Source of the DNA: Siniperca chuatsi
Taxonomy: Eukaryota; Chordata; Actinopteri; Centrarchiformes; Sinipercidae
Length of the DNA: 64,000 nt
Reading direction: 5' to 3'
Assembly (NCBI RefSeq): GCF_020085105.1
Contig: NC_058042.1
Location: forward strand, 14,276,501-14,340,500
A program made the position numbers and the translations under genes. Under the pieces are notes generated by a model. That model searched no databases, had not been told where the DNA came from, and saw only the letters and a program-made list of their open reading frames with translations. Every line of letters begins with the position of its first letter. Position 1 is the stretch's first letter. Positions 50,310 through 63,252 of the stretch are shown piece by piece.

Positions 50310-51187
50310 CACCATGAATCCTTATAGTCCCGCAGTGGTCCGACACATAAGATGTCTTTACAGTCAGAATAGCCTTACTATATCCACTGTGTATTAATAA
50401 CTTAATCGTGGGCTCCATCGCTGTCAAATCACAAGCCACTGTGACGAATGACTGATAATTAAAGGTTCGGAATAAGGTTCATGGCTTCGCCTCCTGACAG
50501 AACTTGTTTAAACAAGCCTGTTAATTGGATATGGGTGTTGGTGATGAAGATGATGGTGGTGGTGGTGACTAAAGCAGCAGGAGCGGCGGCGGTGGTGGCG
50601 GCGAGCGATGTAGCCTACATTTCCATAATGATTAAGATGATTAATTTTCGCTCTAAATATATCGTGACGCCCGCTTATCCGTGAGTCGAGATTTCTGCCA
50701 TCTATAGCCCAAAATAATCAATAGCCTATTTATAATTTATGTTAGACCATCAGCTGGGATAAATAGACAAGTTAATACATTTCATGAAAGAAAACGTTGT
50801 GGCAAAGTGGGCAAGCACAATCCGAAATCGAGTTTTATTAAAAAGAAACACCTATTATTTATATTAAAAGAAAACTGAACGTCCTTAATTGAAAACCAGA
50901 TTTCGGCAAATCCTTTTAGCCCCCACAAAGTGCATGAATTGATCGCAACGGAAAAACGACACACAAAGGCCATAATTTACATTATAAAAAAAGCAGCAAA
51001 CCCATTAGCTGTATGAAACAATCCAGTATATTATTAATGTTAATCCTTATTTCTGCAGAATGCATTTGTTTATTTTTTTCGTTAAATAAATAGGGCTACC
51101 GAAAGAATTTCATCTGATTTTTGCAATGAAACCTACCATCAGGTTTGTTATTGACGCCCACCCCAACTCTGCAGAGCTGCGAGTGCA

Positions 51188-51188
<1 letters not shown>

Positions 51189-51257
<69 letters not shown>
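51189..51257. repeat. (GA)n microsatellite, about 68 bp
   Basis: Pure GA dinucleotide tract. Confidence 0.97.
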
Positions 51258-51261
<4 letters not shown>

Positions 51262-52201
51262 TTCTCGGTAAAGATAACACACGCGGAGACGCACGCACAC
51301 AGTTGCAGGCGCACGCAGACGCACGCCCGCACACAAACACACGCAGCCCCATTTATGGACTGATCCGCTGACGTACATTGCAGAAAAGTGCTATAAAAAA
51401 ACCTTCATACATACAAAGTGTGTCGTGCCACCCCACAGACCCCTCCTAACCCGCCTCCGCTCATCCCTCCTCCTCCACCCAACACGCCCACGCCCACACC
51501 ATAATCCCACGTCTCAGTAGAAAAAATAAAAATAAAAATACTGCTACATGGCCAGAAAATAGGCATCATGCAATGAAAAGATTATATTTATAAACAAAAT
51601 ACAACCGGAAAAGATGCTGCAATAAAAAAATCTAACTCTCTTGTGGCATCTGTGAATAAAAGGCCAAATATTTCTTTAAAGTATCACATTTTCCCTGATC
51701 TTATATAAACTAAATTGCTTATCGTTTCGTTAGATTAATTATTGATTGATCATAATTTGTGCAATAAACGGTTTTGTGGTTTTGATAAGCCTGAAACGTG
51801 GCTATTATAGTTGCGACGCAACCTTTATTAAAGGAGCATTTTTATGAATGTCGGGCAGCCTAATAAGTAGCCTTACATTATCTATTTTGGTTTCACTGTC
51901 ATATAAAATGAGGAGTAATATGCTATAATTTACAGAAACCGATCTGCGCGCATTACATTGCTGGGTAAAAATGACCGAAAACGCCAGCGGAGAAGTCACA
52001 TAATTCAAATGCAATTAGGAATTTACTGGATACATTCGTTTTGATGTATTTATTGTAAAATGCAGCCTGCAAGCGGAGTCCTGATTAATACAGGACTGCC
52101 AGTGGGCGTTGGGGCTTTTCTCTTCTCTTGCAGTTGTTTTGCCATGCAATTGCTTCGTCTGGGATCAGAAATCTTAAATCTTTGACCAGAGGGAAAAAAG
52201 A

Positions 52202-52204
<3 letters not shown>

Positions 52205-52265
<61 letters not shown>
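52205..52265. repeat. (GA)n microsatellite, about 60 bp
   Basis: A second pure GA tract, about 1 kb from the first. Confidence 0.97.
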
Positions 52266-52269
<4 letters not shown>

Positions 52270-52963
52270 GACAATATCCACCGCTTCTCCTTCGGTGCGA
52301 GACGAATTTTTAGGCTACAAGTCCTTCAGGAGAGCAGAGAATTAAAATCCCAGAGCAGTTTGGTGTGATGATCATCTAAATCTAACAGCCTCACGTGATA
52401 GATTTTACACGTGCCGTCATTTGAAAGAAAGAAAGAAAGAAAAATCGATGCCTCCCGAACAATTGCATATCAAGCCATCTTATCTGTCTCCATCACATTC
52501 AACCATAACATCTGTCAGTGTATGCACTTTGACCACGCCCATATTTATTGTAATTTTACACAGGAATAATAGAACAATTTGTATACAGTAAAGGAGATTT
52601 GCTTTGGCAAACCCGGCAAAATCACACGAGTCAAGGCGATTAAGAATTAATTCATCTTTTTTTTCTTTTTCCATTATTCATCCGTAGCCTGTAGTTTGAC
52701 AGGTCGACACAGAGCCGTGTACGGACAAAAGAGGGGGTAGGGTAGCAGGTGAAGTGAAAAGCACCTTATGAATGAAACCGTGGAGCGGTCGTAGTAAAAA
52801 CACAAGTGATTTGATGGCGATGACGGGAGGGGGCGATGGAGGGAGGGAGGGGGTGGTGGAGGGGTAAAGAGTAGGGCTATTTTTGGTCGATAACAAAATC
52901 CAGAGGGTTTGACATCAAGACAAAACATGAATGCAGCAGACCAAACAAGAAAAATAAGCACAC

Positions 52964-53153
<190 letters not shown>

Positions 53154-53647
53154 GAAAGACTGAGGCATTCCAGACAATTTTATGATATGCACCAGCATCA
53201 GTACTCCGGTTCGTGCAGGCTGGAAGGATCACTGCAGCGTCTTAAGTCCCATATTGGGAGCATGATTAGGCACAACGCAACGATTACGCAAATTATGTTG
53301 CAGCAGGCGGTGTTCGGAAACTCCAGAAACGCTTCAAAAAGCTCTGTTTTAAAAAATCTCAAGCACAGAAACGAGTCCCAATTTAAACGTTTCACATGAC
53401 CTAAAGCCTATACGAATGTGCACGCACCCATAAATATAACTTCAACTGTAGAAAAACGAGATATTGGTCACCTGGATCGGATTTCATTTCGGAGTTATTT
53501 CGGTCACTGATACCCACAATGAACACACTGCCAAGGCGAAGGCTGCATGCTGTAGTTTTAAGCCGAAGTTCATTTGAGAAAAGCCAGAAGCCCGTAAAGA
53601 CGACAGGAACAAAAGAGTGACATGAAAACAATGGATTGTGCTCTTAC

Positions 53648-53760
53648 CTTTACAAGGGCTGACAACCACTATGTGCGTGGTTAGATCTCCGCGACCAAGA
53701 CTTGCATGTCCCAAAGTTTAACGCAGTGTGGGGGGGCTTATAGGTACAGAGAATGTGGTG
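53648..53760 (-). other. Candidate BDNF 5' exon (exon III-like position)
   Basis: Donor TGTAAAG then GTAAGAG on the minus strand, exon end at 53648. It is the most downstream of a cluster of four donors within 1.15 kb, as in the mammalian exon I-II-III cluster. Confidence 0.4.
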
Positions 53761-53947
53761 TGCAAAAGACCAGACGAGCTAACATTTCAACTTTCACAAT
53801 GCTCTACAAAAACACATCTTAAAGCACACGCTTTTTTTTAACGGCAAGCGCTTTTTCTTGTTCCTTTTTTTATTGCTTTTTTCTCTCTCTTTAGAATCCC
53901 GTTTATTTTCCGTTTACAGACCACAGGTTCCCTCAGAATAAGCTTAC

Positions 53948-54120
53948 CAAAAGTTGAAAAAACAATCCCAGGTTTGGCAAAGGGGGGCTGGGAAAAGAGA
54001 GAAAGATAGTTGGCGTCCACTCGGCGTTTTAGTCCATGCACGACTCCGGTGCCTCTGTCCAACGTGCTGAAAGCATAACACAGCCAGGGTAACTATGAGG
54101 GGCCAAGAAAATATCTATAT
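53948..54120 (-). other. bdnf: Putative BDNF exon II (contains RE1/NRSE)
   Basis: Donor CTTTTG then GTAAGC on the minus strand, exon end at 53948. The RE1-like site at 54051-54071 lies about 100 nt upstream of this donor, the arrangement known for mammalian exon II. The 5' end is not determined. Confidence 0.55.
54051..54071 (-). promoter_or_regulatory. RE1/NRSE (REST binding site) of BDNF
   Basis: The minus strand reads TTCAGCAC-GTT-GGACAG-AGGC. Both half sites of the RE1 consensus (TTCAGCACC and GGACAG-GCC) are present at the canonical spacing, with about 16 of 21 positions matching. BDNF exon II carries the classic NRSE in mammals, so the position supports a conserved function: REST silencing in non-neuronal cells and activity-dependent derepression. 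Confidence 0.75.
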
Positions 54121-54185
54121 ACTTTTGTATATGTGAGTCCCCACTTTAAACTGCTTTTTTACTCTGCTGCTTCCCCGCGTCTTGT

Positions 54186-54191
54186 CACGTG
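54186..54191. promoter_or_regulatory. Palindromic E-box CACGTG upstream of putative exon II
   Basis: TCACGTG about 115 bp upstream of the RE1. USF-type E-boxes are known control sites of mammalian BDNF promoters; function here is inferred. Confidence 0.35.
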
Positions 54192-54568
54192 TATTTCCCC
54201 CCCTCTTGCCAAACCAGTCCTGTTAATATTTGATCACATGTTGGTCGGACATTTCCTTCCAGATAACAGCACCTATATCACAAACGCCGGTTCAATTCAC
54301 TGTTACAGTCGCCTCAGAAAAGGCTCCACTCTCACGCCAAATTACAGCTGCTACCGCTGATACTGAGCCCTATTGTTCTTAATGTCATGCTTATGGCAAG
54401 TGTCACAGGTAAGTGGCACATGTTGCTTTTTTTTTTAAACATGGACACCGCACAAAAAGAACATACATACATGCATAAAATATAAAGCCCTAACTGCCAA
54501 CACACACAGCCCTCCAACACAGCCTACATCCACACATTGCGCGCAGACACAACGCAATATTTCCTTAC

Positions 54569-54700
54569 CTCTCTCACTGTACCGGCATATCCTGAGCCGA
54601 GAAATGCCACACAATCTTTTTTTCACACAAGCTTTGTCAACATCAGCCTCATCAGACATGGGTCTCGATACTGAGTTTCTCAAGTAGCCACTGAGTCCAA
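54569..54700 (-). other. Candidate BDNF 5' exon between exons I and II
   Basis: Donor GTGAGAG then GTAAGG on the minus strand, exon end at 54569. It could be an alternative exon or an alternative donor of the exon I transcript. Confidence 0.35.
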
Positions 54701-54793
54701 CCCTTCCAGCAATGCGTTGCCAGACTAAATAGCAAGCACGACTATTTACTGGTAATCATCCTTTATATGCTGTGTGTTTCCATTGCTACTTAC

Positions 54794-54960
54794 CATTTTC
54801 CCCTACGCTGTCCTGGAGATAGAAGTGTCTTAATATCCACTCACTCCAACAGATGCTGGTAGGTAATGTGTCTTGTTTGAAGTCATCATATGAGAACTTC
54901 TGCTGTGCTCAGTAGATCGCCCACCACTTCGCTGACTTATGAATCTAATAACCCTTTGCA
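54794..54960 (-). other. bdnf: Putative BDNF exon I with in-frame ATG at its 3' end
   Basis: On the minus strand the exon ends ...GGGGAAAATG and is followed at once by the donor GTAAGTAG (exon end at 54794). Splicing to the coding exon at 41646 gives ATG-TTC-CAC-CAG-GTT-AGA-AGA-GTG before the usual start, an N-terminal extension MFHQVRRV. Human exon I transcripts have the same design and the same extension. The upstream limit is not defined. Confidence 0.7.
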
Positions 54961-55199
54961 ATATCGGCGTGCTTAAACTCTCTTAGGCAACACCTTGGTG
55001 GCTCTACAGTAAAGACAAATATCAACAAGCCTGGGTTGTCAGAAAAGCTTGTACAGATATACGTAACACCCTCGCCCGGACAACGCCATTAGGGGTCTTA
55101 CGTGATTGAAATAAGCGACGGCAATCCAAGTTTATGGGGATACTAGTTCCTGACTGATCCGCTCGTTCACTGCCTCAAATCTGGAAATCGGCATCGAGC

Positions 55200-58100
55200 A
55201 ACAATGACATAAAACTTCTGAGACATATCCATATTCACGTGTTTGTGTTATAGACTGTTAACTCCCTCTTTGGCGAAGGGCCATAGGCCTATTACGCATA
55301 CGCACAACTGGCCATTTCGATTTTTCTAACACTGAAGATGCAGAGCCAGGTCGGGTTTACCAAACAAATATCACATTAATAGCGCCCCTGTGTCTGCCTG
55401 TCAAGTTCTTGAGGAACTTGTTGCTGCTCAAAAAGAAACCCCCCCTCTGCTTTTTTCTTTCTTTTTTTTTTTTACTGGACCAAACACTCTCAGATATACT
55501 TACATTGTTAAATTCTGTTAAAGTGTTGCGGTTTTTTCTTTTCTTCGGACAGATATAAGAGAAATCAAATCAAAAAGTTAATCCACGTCCTCCAGAAGCG
55601 TAATTACACTGGGGGAAGCGATCGGAGCGTTTAAAGCCAGGAGTGGTACTTTTCGATCAAGAATATCTGGAAGTTCAAAGGCGAAATCTGTTTTCAGTAA
55701 AATTCCATCAGTTGCACTGCCAACACTCAGCCATCTGATTGTTATGCAGTGACGAAGCGCTGTGCTTGCAAGTGAAGCCCCAAATGTACGAAGTAACATG
55801 AGTAATAGGTGATATTAGCCTGACTCTTTGCCAGCATCCCAAAACTTTCTAGAGTGTTTGTAAGAAAAGTGTCATTCTTGTGGTATAAATTACTTTTTTT
55901 GTCATAGTTTATGTAAATCACGCCGCATGGGTGGCGCGTTATTGGAACCTGTAGGCGAGCGTCCGCAAAGAGACAATAGCACCAATCTGACAAACCCATG
56001 GACTTCTCTCACAAAACAGAAAAGCTGCTCATCAAAGTGTTTTAGGTAACTCGATGCCATTCAGACTTGCTGCTCGGGCACACAGTTTGCCCCTCCACGT
56101 GAATCATGGGTTAACAGGGGGGCAGCACTATCCCTTGCTTCATCATACATGTAGTAAAACATGCGCTGACTTGAATCTAATCTGCAGTTTTATGACTTTG
56201 GAGAGAGAAAAAAAGATGTAATAGTTTTCTATGTTGTCAGTGACACTTGTCAATATTGTACCACCAAAACTTCTGACACATTCAAAAGTCTTTTCTTGGC
56301 AAATATAGTTGATTCTAATTTGGTCTGACTACGCATGTACTCTGTCATCTTGCTTGTAGAGGCAGTGACCAAAAAAAACAAAACTTATTTTCTTTGCAGT
56401 CAATACATTTCTGTCTCAAAGACACAAGATGGCATAATCAGATAAAATTAGAATCTTTTTTTAAAATTACAATTTTTATCTTCCAAGAAAGATGCACTTT
56501 TTCATGTACTACACAGGCAACAAGTGCTGAACTTGAGAGTCACACATAGCTGATTATCCTTGAACTCACTCCTCTCTAAATGTAGGTTTTTCACACAGTG
56601 GCTACTCATTACAGGCTACTAATAAAAGGTAGTGACGTAAAGAGAGAGGTAACACATATCAGCTCGGTGTGGACAGCAAGCTGTGGATGAACAATTCCCT
56701 TCATTCGCTTCACATGATTAAATGACTGGGATGTATGTGTCCCATCACCTCTCAGGCTTCTACCATCATCCTACTCTCAGTCCTTTTTGCTTCCTGACGT
56801 GGTAACTTGACTTGCTCCTACTTGTGATGTTGTTAACACTTCCTCTGCTCCCACAGCTTTTCGCAGACTCTGTTACTGACTCATGCTCGTCCCTTTTCCA
56901 CTATCCATGCCCTCCCCCGCACCCTTCACCACAATATCTTATGGCTGAGTCCGAGGTCACAGATCAATCACTTCATTCCCTGGGCTGCATGTGACTGCAT
57001 GGCATTTTGCTCTATGGTCTGCCAAGATACTTCACCTCTTTTGAGCTTACTCTTGGAACTTTCAAGTGTTTGAGTGGAACATATTTTGGCAGATGGAGTG
57101 TTATTAAAATGTGTAGCCAACGGGCTGCACCGTGGGATAAATATGTAGATGAATGTGTGCCATTATAAATCTTTGTGGTCTGTAAAGAAAGACTGAGATT
57201 GGTATAGATATTGATATTCATTAGGTACAGTAAACACAGCAAAGAAGATGTATGATATAAGAAAAAAAGCAGGAACAGTCGTAGTATCACTCTTTAGTGG
57301 TTGGCTCATCACCACTTGTTGTTATTACTTTGCGTTTTGTGAAACTGTCTTTACTTCCACAGCAGCACCCTGCCTTTAAGATGTCATTATATGTGATTTA
57401 ATCCAACCTTTTCCTGAGGAGCTGACAACAATCTGCCTATAAACGCCTGAAAATAAATCCCAGCTCCACCTTCTCAAATGACAATTGTACAAAATGAATC
57501 ACCAAAAAAAAGTATTGTTAAAGTCATTTTAAAACTGCAGTCATCATACTTCCCTGTTTACATCTGCTAATTACATTTGGGCACTGTCTGGTCTCTGGAA
57601 TCATTATTAAAATGTAGAGTGCCAGCCTAAAATTTTGAGTCTATCAGCACTTTTCTCCCCCTCGCTGTAATGACAACTATTAAGCGAGGATGGATCCAGT
57701 TGGGGCTATGTGTATCATTACTCTGTCTTAATCTTTGCTCCATAAATATTGATAACAAGAGCTCCACGTCATGTGTTACTAGTACCTGCTGTTAAAAATA
57801 GAAGGCCTGCTGATGGCAGGTTATCTCTTACTGTCAGATCCCAGTGTCGTGTCGTCGCCCCCCTACAGGAAGTTGAGCTCTGGGACAAACAAAGAGCAGA
57901 CAGAAAACAACAAATACTCTGATTACATACCAGCAAATCAAACTATTGTACCTCATATCCCTTCTATTCACCCTTTAACGGTCAAACAAGGTGTAGTTTG
58001 TAACAAAAATAAACTGCCCCCTATATAAAGTCTTGATTAATTTACATAAAAACACAATTTCTTCTTTTCTTTCTTCATAATGAACCAGTCAAAATGGCTT

Positions 58101-58359
58101 AATCCAGTCACCCTGTTGACAATGTGCTTCATGCTGTACATCTGTCATTCTGTCGTGCAGCTTCATAATATTTCTGTAGAGTGTGGAATTAATTATCAGG
58201 CTCAGTCGGTGACTCAGAGCTCAGGTCTTCAGAAAGTAATGCAGCCCGTAAATAATTGCCCTACTGCCACCATACTTCACACTGATGGCAAGTGCTGCAT
58301 TTGTGCTAATTTCGCTGTTCTATGTATAGTGTGATGGACAGTGTCAGGATGGATGATAT
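55200..58359. other. BDNF 5' flank without recognised genes
   Basis: No coding region, RNA gene or clear repeat was recognised. A TTACGTGA bZIP/E-box-like word lies at 55098-55105, just before this stretch. Confidence 0.45.
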
Positions 58360-58520
58360 TTAGGTTGCCCCAGTGGCTTAGCAGGCTGAAATTGAACTGA
58401 AAGTGCTGGTGTGATATTGAGGGTTTCTATCTTCAATCTTTGCTGCGTACAGTATCATCTGTCTTCTCCCGACCATCTTTTACCAGTTAAACACCAGGTG
58501 ACTATGTAAACTCTGTCTGA
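58360..58520 (+). repeat. Degraded tRNA-derived SINE-like fragment
   Basis: 'ggttgccccagtggcttagcaggctga' resembles a pol III A box region (TGGCTTAGCAGG), followed by 'gtatcatctgtcttctcccgaccatcttt', a body seen in fish SINEs. The B box is not clear. Confidence 0.35.
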
Positions 58521-59949
58521 AGTGGGTGAGGGGAGAAATCTGGAACTCTGGGTGTGACATATAAGTGCATTGATCTCCTACCTCTGACTAACCTCCATCT
58601 GCTCGACAGCCTGAAGTGGAGGATGCTGCCTGTCTGCCATTAGCTTTATGACTGGCTGGGTGAGACAGGTAATCTGGGCCTGGAACTGGACTGAGAGGCT
58701 GCCAAACTACAGTAGGCAACAAGGAGGGAAAACACAAAACACTTGGATTTAAATTATCTAGAATATCTTAGATAAGTTTCATTTCTTGGACAAGTGCAGT
58801 GAACACAGAAATTTGGATCCAAACTTGTCTCAGATCCAATGCCGCCCCAGGACTGTGACTTATTCATGATTGAAATGAATGTATTTTGATTTTGCAGCGT
58901 GGTGCACTGAGATCAGATTGTGTGAGAGTGTTTGTGTAAGCTTGAATGTGTATGGAGTGGTGCGAATTTGAATAGATGTATTTGCATCTTGTTGCTTAGC
59001 CAAAGGCATTATGGGTTCCCAGTGGTAGTGACCTGAAATTTTGCATGCACGGCAGCTCCGCAAATGGTAGCCCCTTTATGATCAGCCAAATATTGTACAG
59101 CAGAAGTATGAGGCCCTGACCTTCAATGCAGCACATATATGTAACACACATCGACGGAGAGGTTCACATTTCATGATTTTCTCTCTTTCCCAGTTTTTCT
59201 GCTGAACTCTACAAGGAAAGGAGAAACAATCAAATGTATTTAAGCCTGTTTGCATTTGGAGTCCGATGGTTCAGATTGATTTGGTGACTTTGGTCATTAA
59301 TAGTCAGTCCTCTTTGCATGCCACACTGCCTTCAAGTAGCTAAGAAGTCAGACATACTGTACTGTAGCAAAAAAATGACTGAAGACGACCACACTAGTAA
59401 AATACCAAGCGTGTGGTGATTTTTATAGCTTGCAGATGTACAGAAGTCATTCCACAGCAATACTGCGTGCATACTCAGGAGGTAGGTGGTAGATTGTGAG
59501 TTCAGATATTCACTTTGTGTGATTCAGTTCGACACCAGAGAGGTGGACTGAAGTAGCACAGGTTGTTGACCTTGTAATGGATTTCTGAACTGGACACTGA
59601 GCCCACAAACATCTTATTTTACTTTGAATAAGAAAATTAGGCTTTCTTAGTTTGTCAGCATAGTTAGTCAGTGTATACGTTTCCAGTATAAGCCATAAAA
59701 TCCATTTTAAGCCAACTTAAAATATACCGTCAGACAAGATCAGCCACCCTGCAAAACTCATATCAGCATTACTCAGGATTTAAAACAAAACAGTATTTTC
59801 AATTTTTTTATGTAAAAGCCCTATTTCCTGACCCCCATACTAAAATGCCTATGTGATGAATATGATGAATCTGCTTAAGCACTTGTGGGAGCCCAGGAAT
59901 GGACGGGTCAAAAGTTTTAGCTCTTGTTTACTGGTCTTCTAATATTAAA

Positions 59950-60235
59950 GATAGTAGCAGCAGCCTGCAGAGGAGGTGGAGGCTCGTGACTTGGAAGCTG
60001 GCAGTTCAAATCCCCGGACCGACTGACGAAAGCTGCGTAGGGAAGTAACACTGTGCTCTGCCTCAACAGCAACTGTCAAAGTGCTGTTGCACAGAGTCAT
60101 TGAAGTCCCAACTGTTCAGTAACAACAGTGTGCGACTGTGGCAGTATGCTATGCAGCTCCCAGGTCTCTTCCCCTTGTCTGGTTAAATGACTGACTTTGA
60201 TAAAGTGTGATTTATAAATGTTTGGAAATACACTC
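59950..60235 (+). repeat. tRNA-derived SINE-like element
   Basis: A tRNA-like head with a recognisable B box (AGTTCAAATCC near 60003-60013), followed by CCCGGACCGACTGACGAAAG and a body ending with 'gataaagtgtgatttataaatg'. An A box is poorly conserved. Boundaries are approximate. Confidence 0.5.
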
Positions 60236-60716
60236 AAAGCTGACTCCAAAACTTGAAAATCATCATGTAACACCTACTTAAAGTGACTGTTATTCTGAAA
60301 GTAAAATATTTCAAAAAAACCCCATTGGTTCAAAGTTTATTCTTGACTGTGGAAACAGCAGTTGAGGAAGCAGTCTCAACACAAGGTCAATTTATCAGCT
60401 GTTCTGGAGCTTTCGATCATATCACATGATCTTCATTTGCAGATGGAGTTTGCCCAGTGCTTAAAGTATGCGGAAAAAACCCTCCCAATTATTTGTTATT
60501 TTAGATTACATAAGGTGATTTACTTTTAAAATGGAAATTAACCTTACTGTATATTATTATTTTGGAAAATTTAAACAGAATAATCGAAATACTGTCCAAT
60601 TTCTATTTTCCAAGATTACAACACGAACATACATCTTGATTCCACTACAAAATATTCTGACCCAGTTTGAAAGATGACAAATCCCCATAAATGACTGATT
60701 CAGCACCAGTTTGAAA

Positions 60717-61086
60717 TAGAGCCAGACCAATAATAAATTGGCCGGGATGATTTCAGCCTATTTCACATATATCAGTATCTGCGTATATCAGCCAATAATT
60801 AACAAGAAATTGCAGTGAAGAAATGCACGATATGTTTGAGGTAATTAAAACAGTGTCATCATTGCTTTGTTTGTCCACCAGTGAGCACTGACAAGTTGCT
60901 TTTTCGACTGTAAAATGTCCCACTTGGGCACAGTTCTTTAAAAAACTGAAATCCTTATTAGAAATGTTTGTTCCTGTTATGTGTCTATGTAAAACAAATA
61001 TCGGCCAATATATCGTTAGTGGTGTTTTTAAACTCTTAAATAATGATATCGGTAACAGCCCCAAAAATGTTGGTCGGGCGAGCCTA
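60717..61086 (-). mobile_element. hAT-like MITE (TAGAGCC-GACC termini)
   Basis: The left end TAGAGCCAGACCAAT and the inverted right end TAGGCTCGCCCGACCAAC (minus strand) are imperfect terminal inverted repeats. Internal 'atatcagtatctgcgtatatcagccaata' and 'atcggccaatatatcg' match the family seen at 13856-14060. No transposase is present. Confidence 0.6.
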
Positions 61087-62767
61087 AGTTTTCCACACAT
61101 TCAAGCTGAAAGACAATTAGTGAAAATAAGCTAATATCCGAACACAGTGTCTATACAAAAATCAAAGTGTAAAAACGGCATGTTGAGTCTTCGCTGGTTG
61201 CCTGGCAAGACTCCAGGAAATGACTGCGCCCAGCCAGGAAATAGTCTGGCCCCCATAAAACCACAACGTGTCATTTTTACACGTTGTTTTTTGTACATAT
61301 CAAAAATCAAGATATAACATGCTAATTAGTGAGCTTTAGAGGTGCTGGTAGGTGGATTTTGTTACTTTTTTGTTTCCCCCTGTTTCCAGTCTTTCTGCTA
61401 AGCTAAGCTAACCAGCTGCTGGTGGTTGCTTCATATTTGCTGTACTGATATGAGAGTGGTATCGATCTTATCTAACTCAAATAAGCATATATCCCAAAAT
61501 GTTGAACTATTCCTCAAAACTGCTCAGCAAAATGGAAATTTAAACATCTACAATTTCATTACAACTGGATAAACTCCATCTGCTGAAGAAGAAGGTTTAA
61601 AAGCTCCAGAAAAGCTACTAAATAGACCTTATAGTGAGATTGTTTTGTCAACTATAGTTATCATATGTTTTCCCATTTTTACACCTCTTTACTGTCTAAA
61701 AGGTATCAAAATGTTATAAACACCAAACTTTCTTAATAAACAGTGTCTACATGATCAGGTGATGTTTTTTCATATCTGAACTGCATGCCCCCAACTCCCC
61801 CGTCAACCCCCCCTCTGTACGATAAAGTTAAACAAGATTCCCCATTACAGTTGACAGACAGACAGTAGGCACAAAGTTTAAAATAAAGGTCTTAAAGGGA
61901 ATAAAAGCTTTGCAGTGAATGGTGAGGGAATTGTTAAGGATAATACAAAGGAGTGGGATTTCTTGTGCATTTGTCTGCGAGGGATATCCCAGCCAAAGTT
62001 TCTCTATACATCAAAGGGCCGCCGCAAATAAAAGCACACTTGTCAGGGGCGAACAAACTGCCTCCTTTGTGCCTTCTACCAGCCAAATTCAGGCACACAA
62101 AGCCTTTGGATGTACAACACTGCAAAGAAGACATACTATTCAGATGACATGCTTTGCTCTCTGGTGGTTTGCTGTGTGCTTTTGTCTGCCCTGACCAGGA
62201 CAGATATATAATATCACTGGATCAAAATCCTTTCAGTCCCTTTTACTCCCTGTTAAAGACTCCCGTTACACTCCCTCCCCCATACACTCCACTATTCTTT
62301 CTTTTCTTAAACAAAGTAAACTTGATGCAGCCAGATAACACTTGCAGCCCTCAGGCCTAATGCCCAAAAATGAGTCTCAGGTTCATTCAGGTTTTTTTAG
62401 CCTCGTACAAACTGTGGTCAGACAGACTGGACACGTTTCACTGTTGCCTCAGGAAATCTTTGTAGGTTTTGGCTTTCCATTTCTTTAAACATCTGTCACC
62501 TGCATCTTTTACATTCCTGTAAAATAAATCACTAGAACACTTTGAGTTTTTCCATGCCAAGAAAAAAAGAAGAAAGTAGTTTTACCGCCCGCACACACTT
62601 TGACACGACTCACAATTACACAAACACACACACACACATACACAACCAAAGTCCATCCAAGTACAAACTAAAACATATCGAACATACATCAAAATTCGAT
62701 ATGATGCTGTGGAGGTTTCCTGCGTGAAATCTTGTAAATATTCAAATAATTATTTATTTATTTTAGG

Positions 62768-63079
62768 TAGGGCTGCAACTAACGGTTATGTTGTTATCAG
62801 TTAATCTGCTGATTATTTCTCAATTAATAGTTTGTGAATTATATATGAAATATAAAATAATTGTGAAAATGCCCATCATAATTTTCCCATACTGCAAGTG
62901 GACGTATTCAGATTGCTTATTTAGTCTGATCGACAGTCTAAAACCCATGAATATTAAGTTTACTATCACAGAAAACAACGAAAAGCACCAAATCTTTAAA
63001 GTTGAGAAGAACTAGTAATCAAAGAAATATTGCCGGTTCATTTTCTGTCAAAATCAATAGACTAATCGTTTAAGCTTTA
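62768..63079 (+). mobile_element. hAT-like MITE (TAGGGCTGCAACTAACG family)
   Basis: It begins TAGGGCTGCAACTAACGGTT and continues 'atcagttaatctgctgattatttctcaattaata', then 'agtttactatcacagaaaacaacgaaaagc', then 'ctaatcgtttaagcttta', the degraded inverted end. I recognise this as a very common teleost repeat. The flanking octamers only partly match, so the target duplication is not proven. Confidence 0.65.
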
Positions 63080-63252
63080 ATTGTAATATTTTTGATGTAT
63101 TCATCATTGCCGCTGTACAAATGTCTTGATGATGTTCATTTAAGTGAATTCGTCCAAAAAGTCATTTGTCCTAATAATAATTTCTATTAAATGTGATAAA
63201 AAAAAAACAGAATTTACATTATCTTCCAAAACCTGTTTGATATGACATATGG

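Noticed and set aside
51096-51378. Several overlapping frames of Ser-Leu or Arg-Glu repeats
   Set aside because: These are translations of the GA microsatellite in all frames, not proteins.
59990-60020. A functional tRNA gene suggested by the B box
   Set aside because: The A box and cloverleaf arms are not formed; the sequence is better explained as a SINE head.
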